Shown: piece after piece, positions 19,445-27,106 of the stretch
Layout of the letters: each line of letters starts with the position of its first letter
How positions within the stretch are numbered: the first letter of the stretch is position 1
Assembly (NCBI GenBank): GCA_035318925.1
Contig: DATHDS010000017.1
Span: forward strand, 1 to 44,759
Length of the DNA stretch: 44,759 nt
Source: VAXT01 sp035318925
GTDB lineage: Bacteria; Actinomycetota; Thermoleophilia; Gaiellales; Gaiellaceae
Reading direction: 5' to 3'
Translations under genes and position numbers: made by a program
Notes under the pieces: model-generated
The model's input: the letters and a program-made list of their open reading frames with translations, nothing else
Told to the model about the DNA's origin: nothing
The model's database searches: none

Positions 19445-20479
19445 ATGACAAAGCTCCGTTTTTTCGCGCTCGTTGCCGTCGGCCTCATGGCCGTCGCATT
19501 TGCGTCCGGCTGCGGCAGCTCGAGCAAGAGCGTCGGCGCGGACGAGGTCGCAATCGTCGGCAATTGCGCGATCTCGAAAGAGCAGTTCAACCACCTGCTC
19601 GATCAGGCCAGGAAGAGCTACAAGGCGCAGAAGCAGCCCTTCCCCGCCGCCGGGACCCAGCAGTACACCGCGCTTCGGAAGCAGGCGATGCAGTTCCTCG
19701 TCCAGCGCTGCGAGTTCAACCAGAAGGCGGCGGACCTCGGCGTCAAGGTGACCGACGCCGACGTCGACAAGGCGCTCCAGACGCTGAAGGCGCAGTACTT
19801 CGGCAAGGGCGGAGAGTGCGACGCGACGTGCGAGAAGAAGTTCCTCGTGCAGATCGCGAAGCAGGGCCTGACCGTGAAGCAGGTGCGCGAGGACGTGCAG
19901 GCCAACGTCGTCCAGAACAAGCTCTACACCAAGGTCACCGACGGCATCACGGTCTCCGACACGGAGATCGCCGATTACTACAAGAAGAACAAGCAGCAGT
20001 ACGTCCAACCGGAGAGCCGCGACGTCCGGCACATCCTCGTCAAGAAGCGCTCCCTCGCCGATTCGCTCTACCAGCAGCTGAAGAACGGTGGCAACTTCGC
20101 GGCGCTCGCAAAGAAGTACTCCCAGGATCCGGGCTCGAAGACAATGGGCGGGAAGCTGACGGTCTCGAAGGGCCGGCAGGTGCCCGAGTTCGACGCGGTC
20201 GCCTTCAAGCTCAAGGTTCACGAGCTCGCGAAGCCGGTCAAGACGCAGTACGGCTGGCACATCATTCAGGCGCTGACCCCGATCAAGAAGGCGAAGACGA
20301 CGCCGCTGTCCCAGGTCACCGCCGCGATCAAGCAGCAGCTCCTCCAGTCGAAGAAGCAGGAGGAGATGAAGAAGTGGGTCGACGACACGTCGAAGAGCTT
20401 CGCGAAGAAGACGACCTACCAGGTCGGGTACGCGCCGCCGGCGACTACGGCGACCACCCCCGTCGCGACCACGAAGTAA
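19445..20479 (+). CDS. SurA/PrsA-like peptidyl-prolyl isomerase lipoprotein
   Basis: A 344-residue exported foldase. The signal peptide ends in a lipobox FASGC with lipidated Cys23. An SurA-N-like helical chaperone region covers about 39-185, and the parvulin domain about 190-280 shows RDVRHILVKKRS, GGNFAALAKKYSQDPGSK, GGKLTVSKGRQVPEFDAVAF and TQYGWHIIQ. Such proteins help secreted proteins fold outside the membrane by cis-trans isomerisation of prolyl bonds. The tail is Thr/Ala/Pro-rich (PPATTATTPVATTK), a likely wall-spanning or flexible end. It has its own -10 box (TATACT) and is followed 4 nt later by mazG. Confidence 0.92.
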   Translation: MTKLRFFALVAVGLMAVAFASGCGSSSKSVGADEVAIVGNCAISKEQFNHLLDQARKSYKAQKQPFPAAGTQQYTALRKQAMQFLVQRCEFNQKAADLGVKVTDADVDKALQTLKAQYFGKGGECDATCEKKFLVQIAKQGLTVKQVREDVQANVVQNKLYTKVTDGITVSDTEIADYYKKNKQQYVQPESRDVRHILVKKRSLADSLYQQLKNGGNFAALAKKYSQDPGSKTMGGKLTVSKGRQVPEFDAVAFKLKVHELAKPVKTQYGWHIIQALTPIKKAKTTPLSQVTAAIKQQLLQSKKQEEMKKWVDDTSKSFAKKTTYQVGYAPPATTATTPVATTK

Positions 20480-20483
20480 CCGC

Positions 20484-21275
20484 TTGTCGCTCGCGGACGC
20501 GCTCCTCGAGCTGCAGGAGCTGACCGAGCGTCTACGGCGTGACTGCCCCTGGGATCGGGAGCAGACCGTTCGCACGATCGTGCCGCACACGGTCGAAGAG
20601 GCGTACGAGGTCGCCGACGCCGCGCTCGGCGACCGCCCCGACAAGCTCCTCGACGAGCTGGGCGACCTCCTCTTCCAGGTCTACTTCCTCGCGCTGCTCC
20701 TTCAGGAACAGGGCCAGGGAGACCTCGAGCAGGCGGCGCGGGGAATCCACGCGAAGCTCGTCACGAGGCATCCCCACGTCTTCGGTGACGCGGAGGCGAA
20801 GACGCCTGGCCGCGTCCGTGAGCGCTGGGAGCAGCTGAAGACCGAGCAGGAGGGGCGGGAAGGGATCTTTCACGACGTCCCCGAGACGCTGCCCGCCCTG
20901 CTCATGGCCCGCAAGGTGCAGCGCCGCGCCGTGGCCGTCGGGTTCGAGTACCCGAACGTCGCGGAGGCACTCGAGGATCTGCGCAGCGAGCTGGCCGAGC
21001 TCGAGGTGGAGCTCGCCGGCGCCGACGAGCCTGCACCCGAGGTCGCGCCGGACGAGCGGGTCGCGGAGGAGCTCGGCGATCTGCTGTTCGCCACGGTCAA
21101 CGTCGCCAGAAGGCTGAACGTGGATCCCGAGCTGGAGCTACGCCGCGCGAGCGAGCGTTTCGTCACCCGGGTGGAACGGGCGGAGCAGCTTGCGGCAGAC
21201 TCCGGCGAGCGCTTCGCCGCGCTCGAGCTCGGCGAGCAGGACCGTTACTTCGACCGGGCGAAGGAGGAGCTATGA
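20484..21275 (+). CDS. mazG: nucleoside triphosphate pyrophosphohydrolase MazG
   Basis: TTG 20484, 263 residues. MazG hydrolyses NTPs and dNTPs to the monophosphate and pyrophosphate, cleaning the nucleotide pool. It has the two-repeat form: repeat one has CPWDREQTVRTIVPHTVEEAYEV and LDELGDLLFQVYF (EExxE...ExxD metal site); repeat two has VAEELGDLLFATVNVARRLNVDPELELR. RHPHVFGD between them is typical. mazG next to eno is the standard actinobacterial arrangement. Its TGA overlaps the eno ATG by 4 bp. Confidence 0.95.
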   Translation: MSLADALLELQELTERLRRDCPWDREQTVRTIVPHTVEEAYEVADAALGDRPDKLLDELGDLLFQVYFLALLLQEQGQGDLEQAARGIHAKLVTRHPHVFGDAEAKTPGRVRERWEQLKTEQEGREGIFHDVPETLPALLMARKVQRRAVAVGFEYPNVAEALEDLRSELAELEVELAGADEPAPEVAPDERVAEELGDLLFATVNVARRLNVDPELELRRASERFVTRVERAEQLAADSGERFAALELGEQDRYFDRAKEEL

Positions 21276-22552
21276 GTCGAATCTCTTCGGTACACGCGCG
21301 CCAAATTCTCGATTCGCGCGGGAATCCGACGGTCGAGGTTGAGGTCGGGATGGAGTCAGGCGCCTTCGGGCGCGCCGCGGTACCCTCTGGCGCATCCACG
21401 GGGCAGTTCGAGGCCGTCGAGCTCCGCGATGGCGGTGATGCGTACGGCGGCAAAGCTGTGACGCGCGCCGTCGCGAACGTCAACGGGGAGATCGCGAAGG
21501 CCGTAGTCCTGGAGTTCGCCGCGAGCCAGGAGACGCTCGACCGCGCGCTGATCGAACTCGACGGAACCCCGAACAAGAGCCGACTCGGAGCCAACGCGAT
21601 CCTTGGTGTTTCGCTCGCCGCGGCCAGAGCTTTCGCTGCGGACGAGGGAGTTCCGCTCTATCGCTGGGTGGGCGGTGCTGAGGCCCACGTGCTGCCGGTC
21701 CCGCTGCTCAACGTCGTCAACGGCGGCGCGCACGCGGCGAACTCGCTCGACCTCCAGGAGTTCATGATCGTCCCCGGCGGGGCGGAGACCTTCTCCGAGG
21801 GCCTGCGGATCGCGGTCGAGGTCTACCACACCCTGAAGGCGCTGCTCGAGGAACGGGGGCTCGCGACCGCAGTCGGCGACGAAGGCGGCTTTGCGCCGGA
21901 CTTCGGCTCCAGCGAGGAGGCGATCGAGGCGATCCTCGAAGCGGCCGACCGTGCCGGGCATCTCGACAGGATCGCGATCGCGCTCGATCCTGCGATGAGC
22001 GAGCTGCTCACCGGCGAGCGTTATCGCTTCGAGGGCAGGGACGAGTCTGCCGAGACCCTCGTCGACTACTGGGCCGGGCTCGTCGAGAGCTACCCGATCG
22101 TCTCCCTCGAGGACGGGGCCGGGGAGGACGATTGGAGCGGCTGGAAGGGCCTCACCGAACGGCTCGGCGACCGCGTCCAGTTGATCGGCGACGATCTCTT
22201 CGTCACGAATGTCGAGCGCTTCGAGCGCGGGATCGAGGAGCAAGTCGCAAACGCGATCCTGATCAAGGTGAACCAGATCGGCACGCTCACCGAGACGCTC
22301 GACGCGATCGCGCTCGCCCGCTCGGCGGGCTACGGCGTCGTCATGTCGCATCGCTCCGGCGAGACGGAGGACACGACGATCGCCGACCTCGCGGTGGCGA
22401 CGAACGCGGGACAGATCAAGACGGGAGCGCCCTCGCGGACCGACCGCGTCGCGAAGTACAACCAACTCCTGCGGATCGAAGAAGAGCTGGGGTCGGAGGC
22501 CGTCTATCCCGGCTGGGACGCGTTTCCGCGACGAAGGTCGACACTCGGATAG
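21272..22552 (+). CDS. eno: enolase
   Basis: A 426-residue cytoplasmic glycolytic enzyme that converts 2-phosphoglycerate to phosphoenolpyruvate. Visible motifs: ARQILDSRGNPTVEVEV at the N-terminus, SGASTGQFEAVELRDG, NVVNGGAHAANSLDLQEFM, GDEGGFAPDF with the catalytic Glu, SLEDGAGEDDW and IGDDLFVTN (metal ligands), ILIKVNQIGTLTET (catalytic Lys) and the signature SHRSGETEDTTIADLAVA. The start overlaps the end of mazG (ATGA). A 12-bp stem hairpin about 98 bp after the stop ends the transcript. Confidence 0.98.
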   Translation: MSRISSVHARQILDSRGNPTVEVEVGMESGAFGRAAVPSGASTGQFEAVELRDGGDAYGGKAVTRAVANVNGEIAKAVVLEFAASQETLDRALIELDGTPNKSRLGANAILGVSLAAARAFAADEGVPLYRWVGGAEAHVLPVPLLNVVNGGAHAANSLDLQEFMIVPGGAETFSEGLRIAVEVYHTLKALLEERGLATAVGDEGGFAPDFGSSEEAIEAILEAADRAGHLDRIAIALDPAMSELLTGERYRFEGRDESAETLVDYWAGLVESYPIVSLEDGAGEDDWSGWKGLTERLGDRVQLIGDDLFVTNVERFERGIEEQVANAILIKVNQIGTLTETLDAIALARSAGYGVVMSHRSGETEDTTIADLAVATNAGQIKTGAPSRTDRVAKYNQLLRIEEELGSEAVYPGWDAFPRRRSTLG

Positions 22553-22649
22553 TCGATGTCGGGCGGAGCCGGGTTCATCCCGGCGCAGCCAAAGCTCTGT
22601 AAGGGCGAGCCCATCGGCTGTGTCGTTCCTCGCGAATCGTGCCCTAAGT

Positions 22650-22676
22650 CGCAGAAAGTGCGAAGCACTTTTTGCG
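22650..22676 (+). terminator. Rho-independent-type terminator after eno
   Basis: CGCAGAAAGTGC, loop GAA, GCACTTTTTGCG: a 12-bp stem with one G-T pair. The T-run is inside the right arm. A second hairpin (22678-22700, GTCCC..GGGAC) follows, with AATTTT beyond. It separates eno from the hydrolase operon. Confidence 0.65.
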
Positions 22677-22750
22677 AGTCCCAGGCCCGTGGCCCGGGAC
22701 CTTGCTTGAAATTTTCTGCCAACAAGGCCAAGCTGAGATGGACAACGACG

Positions 22751-22756
22751 TACGCT
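22751..22756 (+). promoter_or_regulatory. candidate -10 box of the hydrolase operon
   Basis: TACGCT, the same hexamer found before pyk and near the right end of the window, 47 nt before the TTG of the patatin gene. It would give a leader of about 40 nt carrying the GGGAGGA ribosome site. No clear -35. Confidence 0.35.
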
Positions 22757-22803
22757 GAGCCGTTGTCTGCGGCCCTTCGGCTCCTTATCGGGAGGAACCA
22801 GAG

Positions 22804-23865
22804 TTGGCCGCCAACAACGGAGATGACCAGCGCTTCGACCTCGTCTGCGAGGGCGGCGGCGTCAAGGGGATCGGTCTGGCAGGCGCGTACTCCATGCTCG
22901 AACAGCAGGGGTGGAAGCCGCAGAACGTCGCCGGAACCTCGGCCGGTGCGATCACCGCGGCGGTGATCGCCGCCGGCTACACGTCGGCCGAGGTTCGCGA
23001 CATCACGTTCGGGCTCGACTATCGCCGGTTCGAGGACCGCTCCTGGGAGGACCGGATTCCTTTCATGGGGAAGCCCCTCAGCGTCCTGGTCACGAACGGC
23101 ATCTACAAAGGGGACGAGTTCATCCGCTGGATGAGGGAGATCCTCGCCGCGAAGGGCGTGCGGACGTTCGCCGACCTGCACACCGACTCCGACGACGAGA
23201 AGTACCGCTCGCGGCTCCAGGTGATCGCCTCCGACCTCACCAGCCGCCAGCTGCTCGTCTTGCCCCGCGACGCCGGCGTCCTCGGCCTCGACCCGGACGA
23301 GCTCGAGGTCGCACTGGCGATCCGGATGAGCATGTCGATCCCGGTCTTCTTCCGGCCGGTCCGGGTCGCCGACAAGACGGGCCAGGATCACGTGATCGTC
23401 GACGGCGGGATCCTCTCGAACTTCCCGGTCTGGCTGTTCGACTGCGCCGACGACGAGGTGCCGGAGTGGCCGACGTTCGGGCTCCTGCTCGTCGAGCCGG
23501 ACCCGAAGACCCCGATCGCGTCGCGCATTCCGGAGCCGGTGCCCGCCCCGCTCGGCGCACGTGGGCTGTCGCAACTCTTCTCGGGGCTCTTCCACACGAT
23601 GATGGAAGCGCACGACCGCCTCTACATCGAGAAGGCGCAGTTCGCCCGCACGATCCCGATCCCGACGCTAGGCGTCCGCACGACGGAGTTCGACCTCCCG
23701 CGCAGCCGGGCGCAGGAGCTGTACGACTCGGGCCGTGGCGCCGCCGAGAAGTTCCTGGCGAACTGGGACTTCGACGCGTACCTCGCCGCGTTCAGAAGCG
23801 GAAAGAAGCAGTCCCGCACCGAGGAGGTTGCCACGATCTATCGAAAGCAGGGAGCCGTTGTCTAG
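22804..23865 (+). CDS. patatin-like phospholipase
   Basis: TTG 22804 with ribosome site GGGAGGA 7 nt upstream; 353 residues. Patatins are lipid acyl hydrolases with a Ser-Asp dyad. All parts are visible: the oxyanion loop EGGGVKGIGL (16-25), the nucleophile elbow GTSAG with Ser46, and the Asp motif DGG at 200-202 (VDGGILSNFP). There is no signal peptide or membrane helix, so it acts in the cytoplasm or on the inner face of the membrane. The C-terminal 100 residues carry no known domain. First gene of a seven-gene run and overlapping the next gene by 8 bp. In bacteria such enzymes serve in lipid turnover, as secreted toxins, or as membrane-attacking effectors of phage defence; which applies here is unknown. 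Confidence 0.93.
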   Translation: MAANNGDDQRFDLVCEGGGVKGIGLAGAYSMLEQQGWKPQNVAGTSAGAITAAVIAAGYTSAEVRDITFGLDYRRFEDRSWEDRIPFMGKPLSVLVTNGIYKGDEFIRWMREILAAKGVRTFADLHTDSDDEKYRSRLQVIASDLTSRQLLVLPRDAGVLGLDPDELEVALAIRMSMSIPVFFRPVRVADKTGQDHVIVDGGILSNFPVWLFDCADDEVPEWPTFGLLLVEPDPKTPIASRIPEPVPAPLGARGLSQLFSGLFHTMMEAHDRLYIEKAQFARTIPIPTLGVRTTEFDLPRSRAQELYDSGRGAAEKFLANWDFDAYLAAFRSGKKQSRTEEVATIYRKQGAVV

Positions 23866-24988
23866 CTCGGCCACATCCGCACCGCGAGCGCTTGCGCTCC
23901 GCCGTCGCCGCAATGGGGCGGGCGAGCTGGCCATCTCGGCCGCAGAATCGGTGTCGTTTCCCGAGCTCGTCTGGGCGCACTATCTGCACGTCGAGGAGAT
24001 CCACAAGAACGGTGATCTGCACAGCCCCGCCGAGGCCGAGTACAGGGAGAAGCTGGACCGGTTCGTCGCCGAGAACGGCCGGATCGTGAACGCGTACTGG
24101 TGCACGAGCGAAGCCTCGGGTATCGCATTGACGGAGAAGCCCGGCACGCGGGTCTGGGGCTTCCTGTGGCGTCGCCACTCCAACATCCGCCTGCACAGCG
24201 CGACCGACTGGGTGACCAGGCGCGCTCCCGAGATCGGACACGGGCTGCACACCTGCGAGACGCTCGCGATCCGCGTCACGGAAGTCCTCAGCGGGACGAG
24301 CGAGCGGATCGCCATGCAGTGGATCCTCTCGGTCGCGGCCTATCTCCTCGGAATCGTCGACCAGAGCGACGGGAAGCCCGCCCACGCAGTCGAGGCCAGG
24401 ACGGTCAAGCGGGCGCGATCCGAGCTCGCCCAGGTCGAGACGTACTACGACCGGGCCGGGGAGAAGACGGGGCGGCTCATCTACTTCTGGGGAATGATGC
24501 TCGGCCTCGGCGTCCTCGCGGTGATCGGAAGCGCCGTCTACGCGCTCTTCTGGCAGCTCGACGTCAAAGCGGTCGACACCGAGCAGTTCTTCATCTGCTA
24601 CACGATGGGCGCCGTCGGGGCGCTCGTCAGCGTGATGGCGAGGATGACGGCAGGAGGCAGCTTCACGATCGACTACGAGGTGGGGCGGCCCGCGCTGCGG
24701 CGCCTGGGGAGCTTCCGGCCGATCATCGGCGCGATCTTCGCCATCGTCCTCTATTTCTCCCTGCGCGGCGGCCTGATTCAGATTCATGCCGGCAACGGCA
24801 ACCCCACGGCGTTCTTCTACGGTGCGCTTGCCTTCGCCGCGGGGTTCAGCGAGCGGCGAGCGAAGATCATCACCGGGGGCGCAGCCCGGTTCCTCGGGGA
24901 GCAGGAGCCGGACGAGGACGAGCCGAAGAAAGCCCCGCCGCATGCGCCCAAGGGTCGTCGAGCTGCGGCTACCGGGAGCGCGGATTGA
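23858..24988 (+). CDS. four-helix membrane protein of unknown function (patatin partner)
   Basis: TTG 23858 with GGGAG just upstream, overlapping the patatin stop; 376 residues. Residues 1-200 look soluble: a basic Arg-rich start (ALALRRRRNG), then a mixed region rich in charged helices (LVWAHYLHVEEIHKNGDL, KRARSELAQVETYYDRAG). Four membrane helices follow at about 207-232 (FWGMMLGLGVLAVIGSAVYAL), 244-263 (FICYTMGAVGALVSVMA), 287-307 (IIGAIFAIVLYFSLRGG) and 318-333 (FFYGALAFAAGF). The tail is acidic then basic. No family recognised. Given coupling to the patatin, it may be its membrane receptor, sensor or anchor; this is inference. Confidence 0.75.
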   Translation: MSSSATSAPRALALRRRRNGAGELAISAAESVSFPELVWAHYLHVEEIHKNGDLHSPAEAEYREKLDRFVAENGRIVNAYWCTSEASGIALTEKPGTRVWGFLWRRHSNIRLHSATDWVTRRAPEIGHGLHTCETLAIRVTEVLSGTSERIAMQWILSVAAYLLGIVDQSDGKPAHAVEARTVKRARSELAQVETYYDRAGEKTGRLIYFWGMMLGLGVLAVIGSAVYALFWQLDVKAVDTEQFFICYTMGAVGALVSVMARMTAGGSFTIDYEVGRPALRRLGSFRPIIGAIFAIVLYFSLRGGLIQIHAGNGNPTAFFYGALAFAAGFSERRAKIITGGAARFLGEQEPDEDEPKKAPPHAPKGRRAAATGSAD

Positions 24989-25374
24989 GGGCGGTGCTGG
25001 AACGTGCCACGCTCGGAGAGAACTTGACGGAGTCGACCGAGCTTCCCGACCGACTCTCGCTCCGCACCGGAGACGAGACGTCAGTCCTGCTGCCGAGTCG
25101 GGCCGGTGCCGGCTACGTGTGGGAGGCGACGGTCGACGATGAGGAGGTCGTCAAGGCCTTGACACGGTTCGAACCTGCCGATGACGCGGCCATCGGCCAA
25201 CGGACGTTCAGCCCGAACGAGCTTCTGAGCGTTCGGGGTCAACGAGCGGGCACGACGCGTGTCCACCTGGTCCAACGACGGACATGGGAACAAGACGTGG
25301 AGCCGATCGGAGCTCACGTCATCACAGTCAACGTCGCCGACGAAGCAGAGGCGACCGAGCGAGGAGGTTCGTAG
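24985..25374 (+). CDS. chagasin-type cysteine protease inhibitor (family I42)
   Basis: TTG 24985 overlaps the previous stop (TTGA) and has GGGAG 7 nt upstream; 129 residues. Chagasins are small beta-sandwich inhibitors that block papain-type proteases with three loops. Matching features: LRTGDETSVLLPS at the first strands, AGAGYVWEA in place of the NPTTGYxW loop, RGQRAGTTRVHLVQRR, and RRTWEQDVEP in place of the RPW loop. The loops deviate from consensus, and no signal peptide is present, whereas many bacterial chagasins are exported. It is directly followed by a papain-type protease, its obvious target. Confidence 0.8.
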   Translation: MRAVLERATLGENLTESTELPDRLSLRTGDETSVLLPSRAGAGYVWEATVDDEEVVKALTRFEPADDAAIGQRTFSPNELLSVRGQRAGTTRVHLVQRRTWEQDVEPIGAHVITVNVADEAEATERGGS

Positions 25375-26237
25375 TGAGCAATGCAGTCAACGGAGGCCTT
25401 CGCCCCCGAGCAGTGCAGCGGTTCGGGTGGGTCCCTGATCTTCCGGACGCGCGAGACTTCATGTATTCGGCGCCGGAAGCGGTCCTGACGAAGCTTCCGA
25501 CAAAGGTCGACCTGAGGCCGAAGATGCCGAAGATCTACGACCAGGGTGAGCTCGGCAGCTGCACGGCGAACGCGATCGGCGCGGCGTTCGAGTTCGAGCA
25601 GATCAAGGAGGGGCAGAAGGACTTCATGCCCTCGCGCCTCTTCATCTACTACAACGAGCGCGCTATGGAAGGCACGGTCGATACCGATAGCGGCGCGATG
25701 ATCCGTGACGGGATCAAGAGCGTGGCGAAGGTCGGCGTCTGCCAGGAGACGACCTGGCCGTACGACATCCCGAAGTTCACGGAGAAGCCGCCCAAGACCG
25801 CGTATACCGAGGCGAAGAAGCACCAGGCGCTGATCTACCGGCGCGTGCTGGCGAACTTGCACCAGATGCAGGGTTGCCTCGCTTCGGGCCTGCCGTTCGT
25901 CTTCGGGTTCTCGGTCTACGAGAGCTTCATGAGCGCCGACGTCGCAAAGACCGGTGAGGTGCCGCTGCCCCCGCGGGGCGAGCAGCTGATCGGCGGTCAC
26001 GCGGTGCTCGCCATCGGCTACGACGACAAGATCCAGCGGTTCATCGTCCGCAACTCGTGGGGCACGGGCTGGGGCTTGAAGGGCTACTACACCATGCCGT
26101 ACGGCTACCTGACCGACCCGGGGCTGGCTCGGGACTTTTGGGCCATCCACGCCGTCGAGCCCGATACGGCCAAGCGCCGGACGACGAGGAGGAAGACGAC
26201 CGCGAGGAAGAAGACCACGACCGCGCGGAAGCGGTAA
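25374..26237 (+). CDS. papain-type (C1 family) cysteine protease
   Basis: GTG 25374 overlaps the inhibitor stop by one base, with ribosome site GGAGG about 8 nt upstream; 287 residues. The complete catalytic set is visible: Gln57 and Cys63 in DQGELGSCTANA, His209 in IGGHAVLAIGYDD and Asn227 in VRNSWGTGWGLKGY. The N-terminus GWVPDLPDARDF is typical of bacterial C1 enzymes without a separate inhibitory prodomain. There is no signal peptide. The last 25 residues are a basic repeat (KRRTTRRKTTARKKTTT), resembling histone-like tails that bind nucleic acid or acidic lipid. Being beside an inhibitor gene suggests that its activity is dangerous to the producer or must be timed. Confidence 0.92.
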   Translation: MSNAVNGGLRPRAVQRFGWVPDLPDARDFMYSAPEAVLTKLPTKVDLRPKMPKIYDQGELGSCTANAIGAAFEFEQIKEGQKDFMPSRLFIYYNERAMEGTVDTDSGAMIRDGIKSVAKVGVCQETTWPYDIPKFTEKPPKTAYTEAKKHQALIYRRVLANLHQMQGCLASGLPFVFGFSVYESFMSADVAKTGEVPLPPRGEQLIGGHAVLAIGYDDKIQRFIVRNSWGTGWGLKGYYTMPYGYLTDPGLARDFWAIHAVEPDTAKRRTTRRKTTARKKTTTARKR

Positions 26238-26258
26238 GCGGTCAGGCAGGCGCTGAGC

Positions 26259-27041
26259 ATGAGCGCGGACTACGACCCGGGGCCACCGCAGGCGATCGCC
26301 TCGCTCTGCCTGCGGTGCCCCCTGCCGGGCAAGCCGAAGGCGTTCTGGACCGCGTGGGGCCCCGTCTTCTACCGGGGCCGCCTGGACGGGACGGCCCGCG
26401 TCCTCTGCATCGCCTCGGATCCGGGGCCGACGGAGCGGATCGCCCACCGGACGCTCGTCGGCGACGCGGGCCAGCGGGTGCAGGGGTTCCTCTCGAAGCT
26501 CGGGCTGACGCGCTCCTACCTCTGCGTGAACGCGTTTCCGTACGCGCTGCATCCGAGCTTCGGGGCGGACGCCCCGGGGCTGCTCGCAGAGCCCGCGCAG
26601 CTGGCCTGGCGCAATCAGTTCTACGACGCCGTGCGGCCGGGCGCGGTCGATGCGGTGATCGCTTTTGGCGGGAATGCGCAGAAGGCCTTCGACCTGTGGG
26701 TGCACCCGCCGAGCGTTCCGGTCGAGCGGATTCCGCATCCGAGTAGTCGCGACGAGGGAACGCTCCTGCGCGAGTGGCACGATGCGATCGTGAGGCTGCG
26801 CCAGCACGTCGCCCCTGACTCCGACGGCGACGCGAGCGGCGCCAATTACGGCGCGTCGTTTCGGGAGGCCGACTATGCCGCGATTCCGCGGCGCGACCTG
26901 CCGTTCGGCGTGCCCGCGTTCCTCGGCGACGACTCCGCGGGCAGGCAGGGACATTCTCGCCATAACAACTGCGTCGCCCGACCCAGTCCGGACGACGGTC
27001 ACACGCTGATCTGGACGGCGCCGAAGGACGGCTCGCACTGA
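26259..27041 (+). CDS. uracil-DNA glycosylase-like superfamily protein
   Basis: ATG 26259, 260 residues. The pattern fits the UDG fold: motif A CIASDPGPTERIAHRTLVG, GDAGQRVQGFLSKLGL, the strand YLCVNAFPYALHPS, AVIAFGGNAQKAFDLW and motif B PHPSSRDE. An N-terminal CLRC pair recalls the first cysteines of iron-sulfur family-4 UDGs, but a full cluster set is not certain. The last 80 residues have no recognised domain. The canonical GEAPG of family 4 is ASDPG here, so true uracil excision is doubtful; other members of the fold act on different bases. Its place inside a run of lipid, protein and amide hydrolases is unexpected. Confidence 0.75.
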   Translation: MSADYDPGPPQAIASLCLRCPLPGKPKAFWTAWGPVFYRGRLDGTARVLCIASDPGPTERIAHRTLVGDAGQRVQGFLSKLGLTRSYLCVNAFPYALHPSFGADAPGLLAEPAQLAWRNQFYDAVRPGAVDAVIAFGGNAQKAFDLWVHPPSVPVERIPHPSSRDEGTLLREWHDAIVRLRQHVAPDSDGDASGANYGASFREADYAAIPRRDLPFGVPAFLGDDSAGRQGHSRHNNCVARPSPDDGHTLIWTAPKDGSH

Positions 27042-27106
27042 GCGAGTTCGCGCGCGTCCCGGTCGATCCGCTCGACGGCCCGACGTTCGCCCTGGGCGGG
27101 CGAGTC

